Below, piece after piece: positions 44,881-53,770 of a stretch of 64,000 nucleotides of DNA; within the stretch, counting starts at the first letter, position 1; the number at the start of each line of letters is the position of its first letter. Under the pieces are notes generated by a model. That model was given only the letters and a program-made list of their open reading frames with translations. It was not told where the DNA came from and ran no database searches. Both the position numbers and the translations under genes were made by a program. The stretch is from Pseudorhodoplanes sp. (GTDB lineage: Bacteria; Pseudomonadota; Alphaproteobacteria; Rhizobiales; Xanthobacteraceae), in assembly GCA_022843165.1 (NCBI GenBank), contig JALHOD010000001.1:251678-315677 (forward strand). Direction: 5' to 3'.

Positions 44881-44902
44881 CCTCCCCCGCAAGCGGGGGA
44901 GG
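44881..44902. repeat. GC-rich inverted repeat between catabolic genes
   Basis: CCTCCCCCGC and its exact complement are separated by AA, giving a very stable hairpin. It lies in the 140-bp gap between the acyl-CoA dehydrogenase and ligase genes, 15 bp before the ligase ATG. No T-run follows, so it is more likely an interspersed palindrome or an RNA-stability or translation element than a terminator. Confidence 0.7.
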
Positions 44903-44917
44903 TATTAAGAGTTTCGC

Positions 44918-46435
44918 ATGGACCTTTCCGACCTCATCGATCGCAACGCCGCTTTCACGCCGGACAGGGCCGCCATCCGCTTCGAAGGCACGGCGTTGAA
45001 CTATCGGCAATTCGCCGGTCGCATTTCGGCTTGCGCGCGGGCGCTGAAATCGAAACTCGGCGTCGGACGGGGCGATCGCGTCGCCATTCTGTCCGCCAAT
45101 CATCCCGACTATCTGGTGCTACTCTACACCTGCGCGCGGCTGGGCGCCATGCTGGTGCCGATCAACTGGCGGCTGGCGGTACCCGAGCAACTCTTCATCC
45201 TGTCGGACGCCTCGGTGAAGGCCCTTTTTGTCGAGGAAAGTTTCGCGCCGGTGATCGCGCCGCTTGCCGAGGCGCTGCCCGACGCGCGCGTGATCGGCAT
45301 TGAATTCAAACCGTCCGGTGGACAAACCTTCGATGAACTCCTCGCATCGGGCAAGGGCGACGACCGTAATCCGCATGTCGACGCGCTCTCGCCGCTGCTG
45401 ATCGTCTACACCTCCGGCACGACTGGTCGACCCAAGGGCGCGGTGCTGCGCCAGGAGGCGCTGATCTGGAATGCGGCCATGAGCCAGCACATGCATTCCA
45501 TGACCAGCGACGATCACATCCTGACCGTGCTGCCGTTCTTCCATGTCGGTGGGCTGAATATTCAAACCACGCCCGCCTTGCAGCTCGGCGCGACAGTGAC
45601 CGTGCATCGCCGCTTCTCGCCGGACGCCACGCTGGCCACGATCCGGGACGACAAGCCGACGCACACGGTGCTGGTGCCAACGACGATCCAGGCCGTGATC
45701 CAGCACCCCGACTGGACAAAGACCAAACTCTCCAGCCTGCGCGCGGTTTCGACGGGCTCGGTCACGGTTCCGCAGCATCTAATCGACGCCATCACAAAAC
45801 GCGGCGTGCCGGTGCTGCAGGTCTACGGATCAACCGAAACCTGCCCGCTGGCGGTCTATACGCGGCTCGGCGGTGATTTCAGCCACGGCAATTCTACTGG
45901 CCTGCCTGGCCTGCATTGCGAGGCGCGCATTGTCGACGACGAGGGGCGCGAGGTGCCGCACGGCGTGGCCGGCGAGGTCGTGGTGCGCGGACAGAATGTG
46001 TTTTTCGAATACTGGGGCAACGCCAAGGCGACGAGCGAGGCCTTGCGCGACGGCTGGTATCACACCGGCGATGTCGGCACGCGCGACGCCGATGGCTATT
46101 TCCATATCCACGACCGCAAGAAAAATGTCATCATTTCCGGCGGCGAGAATATCTATCCGGCCGAACTGGAGCGCGTGCTTGGCGAACATGCCGATGTCGC
46201 CGAATGCGCGGTGATCGGCCGCGCCGATCCGAAATGGCAGGAGGTGCCGGTCGCCTTCGTCGTGAAGCGCAAGGATTGTGCCCTTAACGCCGAGATACTG
46301 ATCGCGCATGCGCGCGCAAATCTCGCCCGCTTCAAGGTGCCGCACGACATCATTTTCACCGATACCCTGCCGCGCAACGCCATGGGCAAGGTGCAGCATT
46401 TCCTTCTCAAAGAGCAATTCAAGACGTCCAGCTAG
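44918..46435 (+). CDS. AMP-forming acyl/aryl-CoA ligase
   Basis: The 505-residue protein has all ANL-superfamily motifs: IVYTSGTTGRPKGAV (A3) near residue 165, VYGSTETCPLAVY (A5) near 305, GWYHTGDVGTRDADGY (A7-A8) and RKKNVIISGGENIYPAELE near 405, then NAMGKVQHFLLK near the C-terminus, whose Lys activates the acid. It makes an acyl-adenylate and then an acyl-CoA. With the dehydrogenases nearby it probably starts breakdown of a carboxylic acid; the substrate is not predictable. The start codon follows a stable hairpin and lacks a strong Shine-Dalgarno, so its translation may be tuned. Confidence 0.95.
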   Translation: MDLSDLIDRNAAFTPDRAAIRFEGTALNYRQFAGRISACARALKSKLGVGRGDRVAILSANHPDYLVLLYTCARLGAMLVPINWRLAVPEQLFILSDASVKALFVEESFAPVIAPLAEALPDARVIGIEFKPSGGQTFDELLASGKGDDRNPHVDALSPLLIVYTSGTTGRPKGAVLRQEALIWNAAMSQHMHSMTSDDHILTVLPFFHVGGLNIQTTPALQLGATVTVHRRFSPDATLATIRDDKPTHTVLVPTTIQAVIQHPDWTKTKLSSLRAVSTGSVTVPQHLIDAITKRGVPVLQVYGSTETCPLAVYTRLGGDFSHGNSTGLPGLHCEARIVDDEGREVPHGVAGEVVVRGQNVFFEYWGNAKATSEALRDGWYHTGDVGTRDADGYFHIHDRKKNVIISGGENIYPAELERVLGEHADVAECAVIGRADPKWQEVPVAFVVKRKDCALNAEILIAHARANLARFKVPHDIIFTDTLPRNAMGKVQHFLLKEQFKTSS

Positions 46436-46453
46436 GACAAGGTGGGAGTTTTC

Positions 46454-47545
46454 ATGCGTATTGCCGTCCTGGGCGGAGGCAACGGGTCTTTCGCCGCCAC
46501 CGCCGATTTCTCGCTTGCCGGTCACGAGGTGCGTCTGTGGCGACGAGATGCGGAGGCCGTGAAGGCGCACAATGCCGCCGGCCGCAAGATCCTGGTGAAG
46601 GACTTCGCTGGCAAGCACGAGGCGAAGGTCGCGATCGTGACCAACAACATCGACGAGGCCTTGCGCGGGGCCGAACTGATCGTGTGTCCCGCACCTGCGA
46701 CCGCGCAGCCGGACATCGCAAGGTTGGCCGCCCCGCATCTCGCCGACGGGCAAGTCATCTATCTGCCGCCCGGCACTTTCGGATCGATGATTTTCGCGAA
46801 GGCGGCCTGGGATGCCGGCAATCTTGCCAAGACTGCATTCGCCGAGACCGGGACCCTGCCTTGGCTCACCCGCAAGCACGGCGATTTTGAAGTCGCCATC
46901 ACGGTGCGTGCCAAGCGCTTGCCGACCGGTGTGTTTCCTCTCATGTTGAAGGATCATGCACTCAAGATGATTGACCGGGCGTTTCCGGGCGTGATCGAGG
47001 AATGCGGCGACGCCCTCTCGGGCGCGCTGATGAATGCCGGCCCCATCATTCACCCCCCGCTGATCACCATGAATGCTGGGCCTCTGGAGCATTTCGACCG
47101 CTGGGACATCCACAAAGAGGGAACACAGCCCGCGATCCGCCGTGTCACCGACGCGCTGGATGCCGAGCGCATGAAGATTCGCGACACGCTCGGCTATGAC
47201 GCGCCGCATTTCCCGCTCGCGGACCATTACGCCAAGACCGGACCGGAATGGATGTACGGCCGCGGTTCGCACGACAAGCTCACCGATTCCGGCGACTGGC
47301 GCGAGCACATCGTTCTGACCAAGCACCGCTACATGCGCGAGGATACCCGCATCGGGCTGTCGTTCTTCATCTCGGTGGCCGAACTCGCCGGCGTGCCAAC
47401 CCCGCTCATGCGCGCGTTTGCCTCGATCGGCGGCGCGGTCTGCGGCGAAGATTTCATGCAGACGGGGCGCACGTTGAAAAATCTCGGCTTTGGCAATTAT
47501 GATCGCGCCGAATTGCAGGCACTGCTGAAAGAAGGGTTCACATGA
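46454..47545 (+). CDS. NAD(P)-dependent octopine/nopaline dehydrogenase-family protein
   Basis: The 363-residue protein has an N-terminal Rossmann fold (RIAVLGGGNGSFAATADFSL) and the C-terminal opine-dehydrogenase domain (HPPLITMNAGPLEHFDRWDI, with a His expected in catalysis). These enzymes reductively join an amino acid and a keto acid, or reverse it. The ATG at 46454 is chosen over GTG 46442 because GGTGGGAG precedes it. It lies between an acyl-CoA ligase and a hydroxyacyl-CoA dehydrogenase in one operon, an unusual setting, so it may have been recruited to oxidise a hydroxy or amino intermediate. Confidence 0.88.
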   Translation: MRIAVLGGGNGSFAATADFSLAGHEVRLWRRDAEAVKAHNAAGRKILVKDFAGKHEAKVAIVTNNIDEALRGAELIVCPAPATAQPDIARLAAPHLADGQVIYLPPGTFGSMIFAKAAWDAGNLAKTAFAETGTLPWLTRKHGDFEVAITVRAKRLPTGVFPLMLKDHALKMIDRAFPGVIEECGDALSGALMNAGPIIHPPLITMNAGPLEHFDRWDIHKEGTQPAIRRVTDALDAERMKIRDTLGYDAPHFPLADHYAKTGPEWMYGRGSHDKLTDSGDWREHIVLTKHRYMREDTRIGLSFFISVAELAGVPTPLMRAFASIGGAVCGEDFMQTGRTLKNLGFGNYDRAELQALLKEGFT

Positions 47546-48528
47546 CGCGCGACAAGATCGCCTGTCTCGGCGCCGGCCGCATGGGCCGGGGTATCGCTGC
47601 GGTTTTTGCCTATGCTGGCCATTCCGTCGCGATCGTCGATTTCAAGCCACGGTCTGCCGAGGATTTCGCGAGAGTCGGGAGCGAAGCCATCGAGGAAGTG
47701 CGCGGCACGCTGCGCATGCTGGCGCAGCTCGGTATGTTTGACGAGAAGGCTGTCGATCTCATTGCCGGACGCGTCACGGTCGTGCCGGAATTGGAGGCGG
47801 CATCCGCCTTCTCATCCTCGCCCGTCATCTTCGAAGGCGTTCCGGAAGTGCTCGATCTGAAGCGCGATGCGCTCGCGCGCGCGTCGAAACTCGCCGCACC
47901 AGATTCAATCATTGCCTCGACCACATCGACCATTCTCGTCGACGACCTTTCCGGTGCGATTGAAAGACCCCAGCGGTTTCTGAATGCGCACTGGCTCAAT
48001 CCGGCCTATCTGGTGCCGCTGGTCGAAGTCTCGCCGGGCAAGCACACCGCGCCGGAGGTGACCAGGAAACTCAATGCTCTGCTGGAATCCGTCGGCAAGG
48101 TGCCGGTCGTCTGCGCCGCCAGTCCCGGATATATCGTGCCGCGCATCCAGGCGCTGGCGATGAACGAGGCCGCGCGCATGGTCGAGGAAGGCGTGGCCAC
48201 GCCGGAAGATCTCGACAAGGCGATCAAATACGGCTTCGGCTTCCGCTTCGCGGTACTCGGCCTGCTCGAATTCATCGACTGGGGTGGCGGCGATATTCTC
48301 TATTACGCCAGCCGCTATCTCACGCAGGCGCTTGGCAACGAACGCTATGCCGCACCCGAGATCATCGAGCGGAACATGAAAGAGGGCCGCATCGGCCTGA
48401 AGACCGGTCGGGGTTTTCTCAATTACGAGAATCTCGATCTCGACGCCTATCGCCGCGAACGGCTGAAGGCCTTTGCCGCGATGCTCGGACAGCTCGGCCT
48501 TGTAAAGCCGCCGGTGCTGCCGGAGTAA
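47542..48528 (+). CDS. 3-hydroxyacyl-CoA dehydrogenase
   Basis: The 328-residue protein opens with the NAD fold IACLGAGRMGRGIAAVFAYAG and has PQRFLNAHWLNPAYLVPLVEV near residue 145, with the catalytic His of 3-hydroxybutyryl-CoA dehydrogenases, then ASPGYIVPRIQALAMNEA and GRGFLNYENLDLDAY. It oxidises 3-hydroxyacyl-CoA to 3-oxoacyl-CoA. The start overlaps the opine-type gene by ATGA. It ends one base before the stop of the convergent NicX-like gene. Confidence 0.93.
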   Translation: MTRDKIACLGAGRMGRGIAAVFAYAGHSVAIVDFKPRSAEDFARVGSEAIEEVRGTLRMLAQLGMFDEKAVDLIAGRVTVVPELEAASAFSSSPVIFEGVPEVLDLKRDALARASKLAAPDSIIASTTSTILVDDLSGAIERPQRFLNAHWLNPAYLVPLVEVSPGKHTAPEVTRKLNALLESVGKVPVVCAASPGYIVPRIQALAMNEAARMVEEGVATPEDLDKAIKYGFGFRFAVLGLLEFIDWGGGDILYYASRYLTQALGNERYAAPEIIERNMKEGRIGLKTGRGFLNYENLDLDAYRRERLKAFAAMLGQLGLVKPPVLPE

Positions 48529-49575
48529 TTATCCGAATATATCCTGCAGCACGCCGTCGCGAATCACGACCGTATTGTCGAGACTGATCGTGGTGTTCAT
48601 CACCGGGATGTCGAAGTGCCCGGCGGTGTAGCGGCCGGCGAACTCGTTGGCTCCTGTCGAGAACAGAAAATTGCCCGGCACGGCGCGCAACTCGGTGCCG
48701 TTGGTGTCGCGCTGATCGTACATGGTGAGCGCTTCGTACCGCGCGCCGGGATTCATGCCCCAGCCGACATGAGACACCGCATAGGCTTCGCGGTCACCCC
48801 ATGCCGCGAGATAGCGCCGCATCATCTCAGCGTCGGCGCCCTCGCCGATGATGTCGGTGATATAATCTTTTTCCAGGGTCAGCCGGATCGGCGTTTCCAG
48901 ATAGCGTTTGAAGGTGAGATTGACGTCGCCGCGATCGAGCACGAGCGTGCCGTTGACGGTGCCGCTTTTCGGAAAACTCACCACGATTCCACCCGGCCAA
49001 TGCGCCAGCGTACCGGGCTTGTCGGTCCAGCCCCAGATGCCGACGGTCGAGGCGCCCTCCATATCGACGTCGAGATCGGTGCCGGCCGCCGAGGTCACCT
49101 TCATGTGCTTGGAACCGCGCAGCATCTTTGCCGCCGCCCGTACCTGCTTCTCCAGGCGGTCGTCCGGCCGCATGCGCTCCAGCGCTTCCGGGTGCTCGTT
49201 CGAGATGTAGAGAATGCGCGCACCGGCTTTCAGGATCGCCGGCGTTTCCGGCGCATGCATCGGCCCCTCGATCGTACAATCCACGATAAATCCGGCCTGC
49301 CCGAGCGCCGAAACGACCGGTGCCAAACCGCCAATGGCGACGCTCGCGCCCGTGGAGCGGATCGGCACCGAATGAGGATTGCGGGGTGTCGGCACCACGA
49401 TGTGGAACGGCCGCGCCCCCAGCCGCAGCAGGGCGAGTTCCGCCAGATGCACATTCAACTGGCGCGACTGGGTCTCCGACAGGATTGCCGCCACGTCGTC
49501 CTTCTTCACTCCGCAGCGTTCAATCACCTCCGCGAAGGCGTCGATCCATTTTCCTTCAATCCGATCGGTCAGCAT
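48529..49575 (-). CDS. NicX-like ring-cleaving dioxygenase (M29 aminopeptidase fold)
   Basis: The 348-residue protein has a close pattern match to 2,5-dihydroxypyridine 5,6-dioxygenase (NicX): LAHWPGGIVVSFPKSGTVNG, GTLVLDRGDVNLTFK, SHVGWGMNP near residue 270 and GHFDIPVMNTTI near 325. The His of SHVGWG and the His and Asp of HFDIP agree with the iron ligands known in NicX. It may open a hydroxylated N-heterocycle or similar ring. Metal-dependent peptidase activity (M29 fold) is an alternative. It is convergent with the acyl-CoA cluster and divergent from the MarR gene. Confidence 0.72.
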   Translation of the reverse strand: MLTDRIEGKWIDAFAEVIERCGVKKDDVAAILSETQSRQLNVHLAELALLRLGARPFHIVVPTPRNPHSVPIRSTGASVAIGGLAPVVSALGQAGFIVDCTIEGPMHAPETPAILKAGARILYISNEHPEALERMRPDDRLEKQVRAAAKMLRGSKHMKVTSAAGTDLDVDMEGASTVGIWGWTDKPGTLAHWPGGIVVSFPKSGTVNGTLVLDRGDVNLTFKRYLETPIRLTLEKDYITDIIGEGADAEMMRRYLAAWGDREAYAVSHVGWGMNPGARYEALTMYDQRDTNGTELRAVPGNFLFSTGANEFAGRYTAGHFDIPVMNTTISLDNTVVIRDGVLQDIFG

Positions 49576-49636
49576 GAAGCCCTCGCTATTCAGGCGCCCG
49601 CAGCCAGACTGGCGCGAACGCGAATTTTCTGTAGGA

Positions 49637-49651
49637 TATATGAAAAAGAAT
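49637..49651. promoter_or_regulatory. Candidate MarR operator overlapping the MarR start
   Basis: TATATGAAAAAGAAT is the reverse complement of the motif at 42611-42625 with one mismatch. It overlaps the first possible MarR start codon and lies 62 bp upstream of the divergent NicX-like gene, a good place for autoregulation of both. Confidence 0.45.
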
Positions 49652-50207
49652 GGGTCGTACAGAAACGGACGCGATTTTCGTGAGCAAGACGCAGCAGCCG
49701 GCCAGCAAACGGATCACAAGATCAAAGTCCGCTGGCGGGCTCAAGACCGCGAATGGGCGAGCTTCGGGCGGAAGCTTTGCCGAGAGCTACCTGTCTTATC
49801 TACTCTCGCGCGCCAGCCATATCGTGGCCAGCGGTTTTCACAAGAAGCTCAAGACCTACAAGCTAACGGTTCCGGAATATCGCGTGCTGGCCTGCCTCAC
49901 CGGTGCCGAGGGCCTCGGCGTGGGCGATCTGGCCGCCATGGCGATCATGGAACAGTCGCGCATGACCAAGATCCTGGATCGCATGGAGAAGCAGGGCTTT
50001 GTCGAGCGGAGTTCCGACGTCCGGGATCGACGCCGCGTACTCATTCACCTCACCGATGAAGGCCGCGCCCGTGCCGCACCGGTCCTGCGTGCCGCCAAGG
50101 AACACGAGGCCAACATGCTGGCGCCGCTCACGCCGGACGAACGAACCATGATCCTGCGCTCCCTCGATCTCCTGATCCGCGAACGCGCCGAGCGAACAAA
50201 AAAATAG
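49650..50207 (+). CDS. MarR-family transcriptional regulator
   Basis: The 185-residue protein has a winged-helix core with FHKKLKTYKLTVPEYRVLA near residue 70, then GVGDLAAMAIMEQSRMTKIL as the recognition region and VRDRRRVLIHLTDEGRA as the wing. MarR proteins often repress catabolic operons and are released by acids or CoA esters. The N-terminal 45 residues are basic and unusual. An in-frame GTG at 49680 is an alternative start that would leave the overlapping operator-like motif in the leader. It may govern the NicX gene and the 42.7-48.5 kb operon (inference). Confidence 0.88.
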   Translation: MGRTETDAIFVSKTQQPASKRITRSKSAGGLKTANGRASGGSFAESYLSYLLSRASHIVASGFHKKLKTYKLTVPEYRVLACLTGAEGLGVGDLAAMAIMEQSRMTKILDRMEKQGFVERSSDVRDRRRVLIHLTDEGRARAAPVLRAAKEHEANMLAPLTPDERTMILRSLDLLIRERAERTKK

Positions 50208-50210
50208 TTC

Positions 50211-50984
50211 TTACTTCTCTTCCGGAAAGCCCCGCAGCAGATAGCGGCGCAGGGCGTTGAAGGCTGCGTTAAGCAGAAGACCCAAAATCGAGATCGTGAT
50301 CAGCGGCACGAACATGTCCACGGTCTGAAAATTGCGCGCCGCACGCACCAGCAGATGACCGAGACCGTCGGTCGAGGTGATCATTTCAGCCAGAAACACC
50401 ACAATGCAGGAGATGATCAGCCCAATGCGGCAGCCGGTGAGCACCGAGGGCATGGCCGCCGGCAGTATCACCGTAAAAAGTGTCTTGAGCGGGGAAACTC
50501 CCGCGGCACGCGCCGACCAAGCGAGTTTAGGTTCCACTGCCAACGCGCCCTGATAGGTCGCGAGCAGAATCGGAAACATCGCATCCGCGATGACCAGCGC
50601 GATCTTGGATGCGTCGTCATAACCCAGCGTCAGCGTGAAGGCGGGATAGAGCGCGATCTTCGGCACCGGGGCCAGAACACGCACGATCGGCCGCACGATC
50701 GAGGCTACCGCCTTGCTGCCCGTCATCAGAATGCCGAAGGTGACACCCGCAAGAACAGCGATGCCGAAGCCGACGAACAACCGGTAAAGGGTGACATAGG
50801 CGTGTTCGAGATAGGCTGGCGAGACAATCTGCTGCAGGAAACGACCGAACACCACGCCCGGCGGTGGCAGCAGGGACGGTGGCGCGGCCCCCGACATGGC
50901 GATGCCTTGCCACAGCGCGATCAGCAGCGCGATCGGAATAACGCCGATGGCCATGTCGAAGGTATTGGAGACGCGCGGACTCAT
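50211..50984 (-). CDS. ABC transporter permease (TauC/SsuC type), second of pair
   Basis: The 257-residue protein has about six helices and the coupling loop AWSARAAGVSPLKTLFTVILPA near residue 155, followed by PSVLTGCRIGLIISCIVVFLAE. With its partner at 51.0-51.8 kb it forms the channel of a nitrate/sulfonate/taurine-type importer. Its start overlaps the end of the upstream permease by ATGA. It ends four bases from the convergent MarR gene's stop. Confidence 0.92.
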   Translation of the reverse strand: MSPRVSNTFDMAIGVIPIALLIALWQGIAMSGAAPPSLLPPPGVVFGRFLQQIVSPAYLEHAYVTLYRLFVGFGIAVLAGVTFGILMTGSKAVASIVRPIVRVLAPVPKIALYPAFTLTLGYDDASKIALVIADAMFPILLATYQGALAVEPKLAWSARAAGVSPLKTLFTVILPAAMPSVLTGCRIGLIISCIVVFLAEMITSTDGLGHLLVRAARNFQTVDMFVPLITISILGLLLNAAFNALRRYLLRGFPEEK

Positions 50985-51808
50985 GTGGTCCCCACCACGA
51001 TGGCCTGCGACGGCTCGGCCCAGGCGACCAGCCGGCCGCGCATGGATTCGAAGATGACATCGAGAATAAAGCCGAGTGCTCCGATGATAACGATCATCGC
51101 ATAGACGCGGTCATAAACGCCGAGATCGAGCGAAACGAAAATGATGTTTCCGATGCCGGTCTGACGCGCGATCATCTCGCTGGTCACCATGGTGATCAGC
51201 GCCAGCACGAGACCGGTCCGGCAGCCCACGAGGATTTCCGGCAAGGCAGCCGGCAGCACGATACGGATGAGACGCGCCGGCGCGCTCAAGCCCATCGCGG
51301 CAGCCGACCACAACAGTTTCTCCTCGACAGCGCGACTGCCCTGATAACTGTGATAGATCAGCGGCAAGGTCACACCGAGAAAGATCACCAGCGTCTTCGA
51401 GGCGTCGCCGACACCAAGCCAGAGCATGATGATCGGCATCAGAGCGGCTTTCGGCACCGGATAGATCACCATCAGAAGCGGATTGAAAAACGCCGCAACA
51501 TGCTTGCTGCGGCCCATTGCCAATCCCGCCGGCACCGCAAAGATCAGCGCCAGCGCGAATCCGGTGACCATGCGGCGCAGGGAATCCGCGATGTCGATCA
51601 GGGATTCCTTGTCGGTGAGGATTTCGGGAATCTGCGGCAGCGCAGCAGAGGCCGGCGGCAGCCCATTGAGGCCATACCAGCGCGCCACGACCTCCCACAA
51701 GGCGAGCAAGCCGATACAGGCCATTATGGGAGGCAGGCCGGGAATCGTGCCGGCCGATGACCACCACGGCGCTTCTGCGCGCTCGACGGAAACGATATCC
51801 GCCATCAT
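50981..51808 (-). CDS. ABC transporter permease (TauC/SsuC type), first of pair
   Basis: The protein begins MMADIVSVERAEAPWW at 51808, chosen because that ATG overlaps the ATPase stop as ATGA; the frame continues upstream only inside the ATPase gene. It has 275 residues and about six helices, with LLWSAAAMGLSAPARLIRIV as the coupling loop near residue 180. It differs in sequence from the second permease, so the importer is a heterodimer. Confidence 0.92.
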   Translation of the reverse strand: MMADIVSVERAEAPWWSSAGTIPGLPPIMACIGLLALWEVVARWYGLNGLPPASAALPQIPEILTDKESLIDIADSLRRMVTGFALALIFAVPAGLAMGRSKHVAAFFNPLLMVIYPVPKAALMPIIMLWLGVGDASKTLVIFLGVTLPLIYHSYQGSRAVEEKLLWSAAAMGLSAPARLIRIVLPAALPEILVGCRTGLVLALITMVTSEMIARQTGIGNIIFVSLDLGVYDRVYAMIVIIGALGFILDVIFESMRGRLVAWAEPSQAIVVGTT

Positions 51809-52641
51809 GAGACGCGCGTCTCCGGCTGCTCGTCCATCATCTTTTCGATCTCGACGACATAGTCCTGATAGCGCCGGTTCAGCAGTAAGGCCGCGCGCTC
51901 GCGTGGCCGCGGCAGATTGATCTTGATGATGTCCTTGATGCGGCCGGGTGAACTGGTCATCATGACAACGCGATCGGACAGGAACACCGCCTCCTCGACG
52001 CTGTGCGTCACGAACAGGACGGTCTTGCGATCCTTTTCCCAAATGCCAAGCAAGTCATTCTGCAACTTGGTGCGGGTATGCGCATCGAGCGCGCCGAACG
52101 GCTCGTCCATCAGCAGGATATTGGGCCGATAGGCGAGCGTGCGCGCAATGGCGACACGCTGCTTCATGCCACCGGACAATTCCTTGGGGTAGAAATTCTC
52201 ATAGCCCGAGAGCTTCACCATCGTGAGCAGTTCCCGCGACCGCGCCAATGCTTCATCCTTTGGCATGCCGCGCTGATCCAGCCCGTACATCACATTTCCA
52301 AGGACGGTCTTCCAGGGGAACAGCGCAAATTCCTGGAACACCGGGCCGCGATCGGGGCCCGGCCCGGTTACCGGATTATCGTCGACAATCACCGCGCCCG
52401 ACGACTGTTCGACGAACCCGCCGACGATATAAAGAAGTGTCGATTTTCCGCAGCCGGACGGCCCGAGGATGGAGACGAACTCCCCCCGGGCCACCGACAG
52501 CGAGATGTCGCTCAGAGCCAGATGACGGCGCGCGCGGCTGGTCTCGAATTGCTTCGAGACCCGATCGATCGAGATCATCGCGGTTGCGCTCACGTCGATC
52601 GAGCTCCGTTCGGAACGGCCACGGTCCGGTCGATCCAGCAT
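51805..52641 (-). CDS. ABC transporter ATP-binding protein (TauB/SsuB type)
   Basis: The 278-residue protein has Walker A GPSGCGKST near residue 60, Q-loop GPVFQEFALFPWKTV, signature LSGGMKQRVAIARTL and Walker B ILLMDEPFGALD. An N-terminal tail of about 20 residues precedes the fold (ISIDRVSKQFE), so an internal Met near residue 22 might be the true start. The gene follows the binding-protein gene by two bases and drives uptake with the two downstream permeases. Confidence 0.94.
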   Translation of the reverse strand: MLDRPDRGRSERSSIDVSATAMISIDRVSKQFETSRARRHLALSDISLSVARGEFVSILGPSGCGKSTLLYIVGGFVEQSSGAVIVDDNPVTGPGPDRGPVFQEFALFPWKTVLGNVMYGLDQRGMPKDEALARSRELLTMVKLSGYENFYPKELSGGMKQRVAIARTLAYRPNILLMDEPFGALDAHTRTKLQNDLLGIWEKDRKTVLFVTHSVEEAVFLSDRVVMMTSSPGRIKDIIKINLPRPRERAALLLNRRYQDYVVEIEKMMDEQPETRVS

Positions 52642-52643
52642 TT

Positions 52644-53654
52644 TTACTTCAGCGGCGCCGCGATTTTCGGATGCTTGAAGTCTTTCACATTCAGCTTCTT
52701 CGGCAGCATGCCGGTCTCGGCATAGATGTCGAACAGCTTCTGGATGCCGTCGTAATTGGCTGCCGCACCCGGATCGCGGGCGAAGTCATAGGCCTTGAAG
52801 TAGAACGGCTCGAACACCGCGACCGGCGCCTTGAAGATTTCTGTCACGATCTTCAGCGTTTCGTCGCGGTTGGCGAGCGCCTTGCCCATGCCCGCCGTCA
52901 GGTCCTGCACATAGAGCGTGGCAAGCTCGGGGTTCTTGTCCACGAACGCCTTGCTGCAGGCTTCCACGATATGCACGACATTCGGCACTTCGTCGGCGAT
53001 CGAGAACAGCTTGCGCAGGCCGCCCTTGGCTTCGGCGCGCGAGGCAAATGGCTGGTTCAGCACGCCAACATCGATGCGACCGGAGCGGATCGCGTCCTCC
53101 TGGGTGGGGAATGGCGCTTCCACCAGCTTGATGTCCTTTTCGGGATCGATGCCGTTCTTGCGGAGCAGCATCGCCATGGGACCATAAATGCCTGAACCGA
53201 GCACGTTGATGCCGACGGTCTTGCCCTTGAGGTCCTTCACGCTCTTGATCGGGGAGTCGTCCTTCACCGCCCAATAGACCGAGAAGCCGCCAGGCTTCTC
53301 ACCGACATGCTGTGCGACGACATAGGTCTGCAGACCGGCGGATGCGGCGCCTTGGCCGAGCGAGAGTACGCCCTGCGTCGAGCAATCGAGCGCGCCGGCA
53401 TTCATCGCCTGCACCATCTGCGCCGTGCCCTGGAACTGGGTCCACTGGATATTGTATTTCTTGCCGATATTCGGAAACGCATCGGGCCGCTTCATCATCC
53501 AATATTTCGCGTCCTCGGCGGGAACGGTCCAGCCGACGCGGATGGTGGGGATGGTCTGGGCGGATGCGGCGGTCAGTCCGGCCAAGGACGCCACGATGGC
53601 GGAGGCCAGCAGGATATGTTTTCCGGTGCGCTTTGGTTCGCTGATCTGGATCAT
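52644..53654 (-). CDS. Periplasmic substrate-binding protein (NMT1/SsuA-like)
   Basis: The Met at 53654 (MIQISEPKRTGKHILLAS) is chosen because AGGGAG precedes it and because it gives a clean signal peptide ending near ASAQT. The 336-residue mature fold has IRVGWTVPAEDAKYW, VQAMNAGALDCSTQGVLSLG and GKTVGINVLGSGIYGPMAM, as in binding proteins for sulfonates, thiamine precursors or aromatic acids. Located just downstream of the tryptophan-degrading genes on the same strand, it could bind an anthranilate- or kynurenine-like acid, but this is inference. A 22-bp palindrome lies upstream. Confidence 0.92.
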   Translation of the reverse strand: MIQISEPKRTGKHILLASAIVASLAGLTAASAQTIPTIRVGWTVPAEDAKYWMMKRPDAFPNIGKKYNIQWTQFQGTAQMVQAMNAGALDCSTQGVLSLGQGAASAGLQTYVVAQHVGEKPGGFSVYWAVKDDSPIKSVKDLKGKTVGINVLGSGIYGPMAMLLRKNGIDPEKDIKLVEAPFPTQEDAIRSGRIDVGVLNQPFASRAEAKGGLRKLFSIADEVPNVVHIVEACSKAFVDKNPELATLYVQDLTAGMGKALANRDETLKIVTEIFKAPVAVFEPFYFKAYDFARDPGAAANYDGIQKLFDIYAETGMLPKKLNVKDFKHPKIAAPLK

Positions 53655-53770
53655 GTACTCGCTCCCTGTCTCTCGAAGAGTGACGTTCAACTCTGCCTCA
53701 TCCCCGGGGAATGCACAGCCGAGGCCGGCACCAACCCGTTCCGCTGCCGACAATTATGCATGAAATGTCA

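Noticed and set aside
44881-44902. GC-rich hairpin as an intrinsic terminator
   Set aside because: No T-run follows and the next gene in the operon starts within 15 bp.
45830-47326. Minus-strand 498-codon frame
   Set aside because: Antisense to two well-supported genes (CoA ligase and opine-type dehydrogenase).
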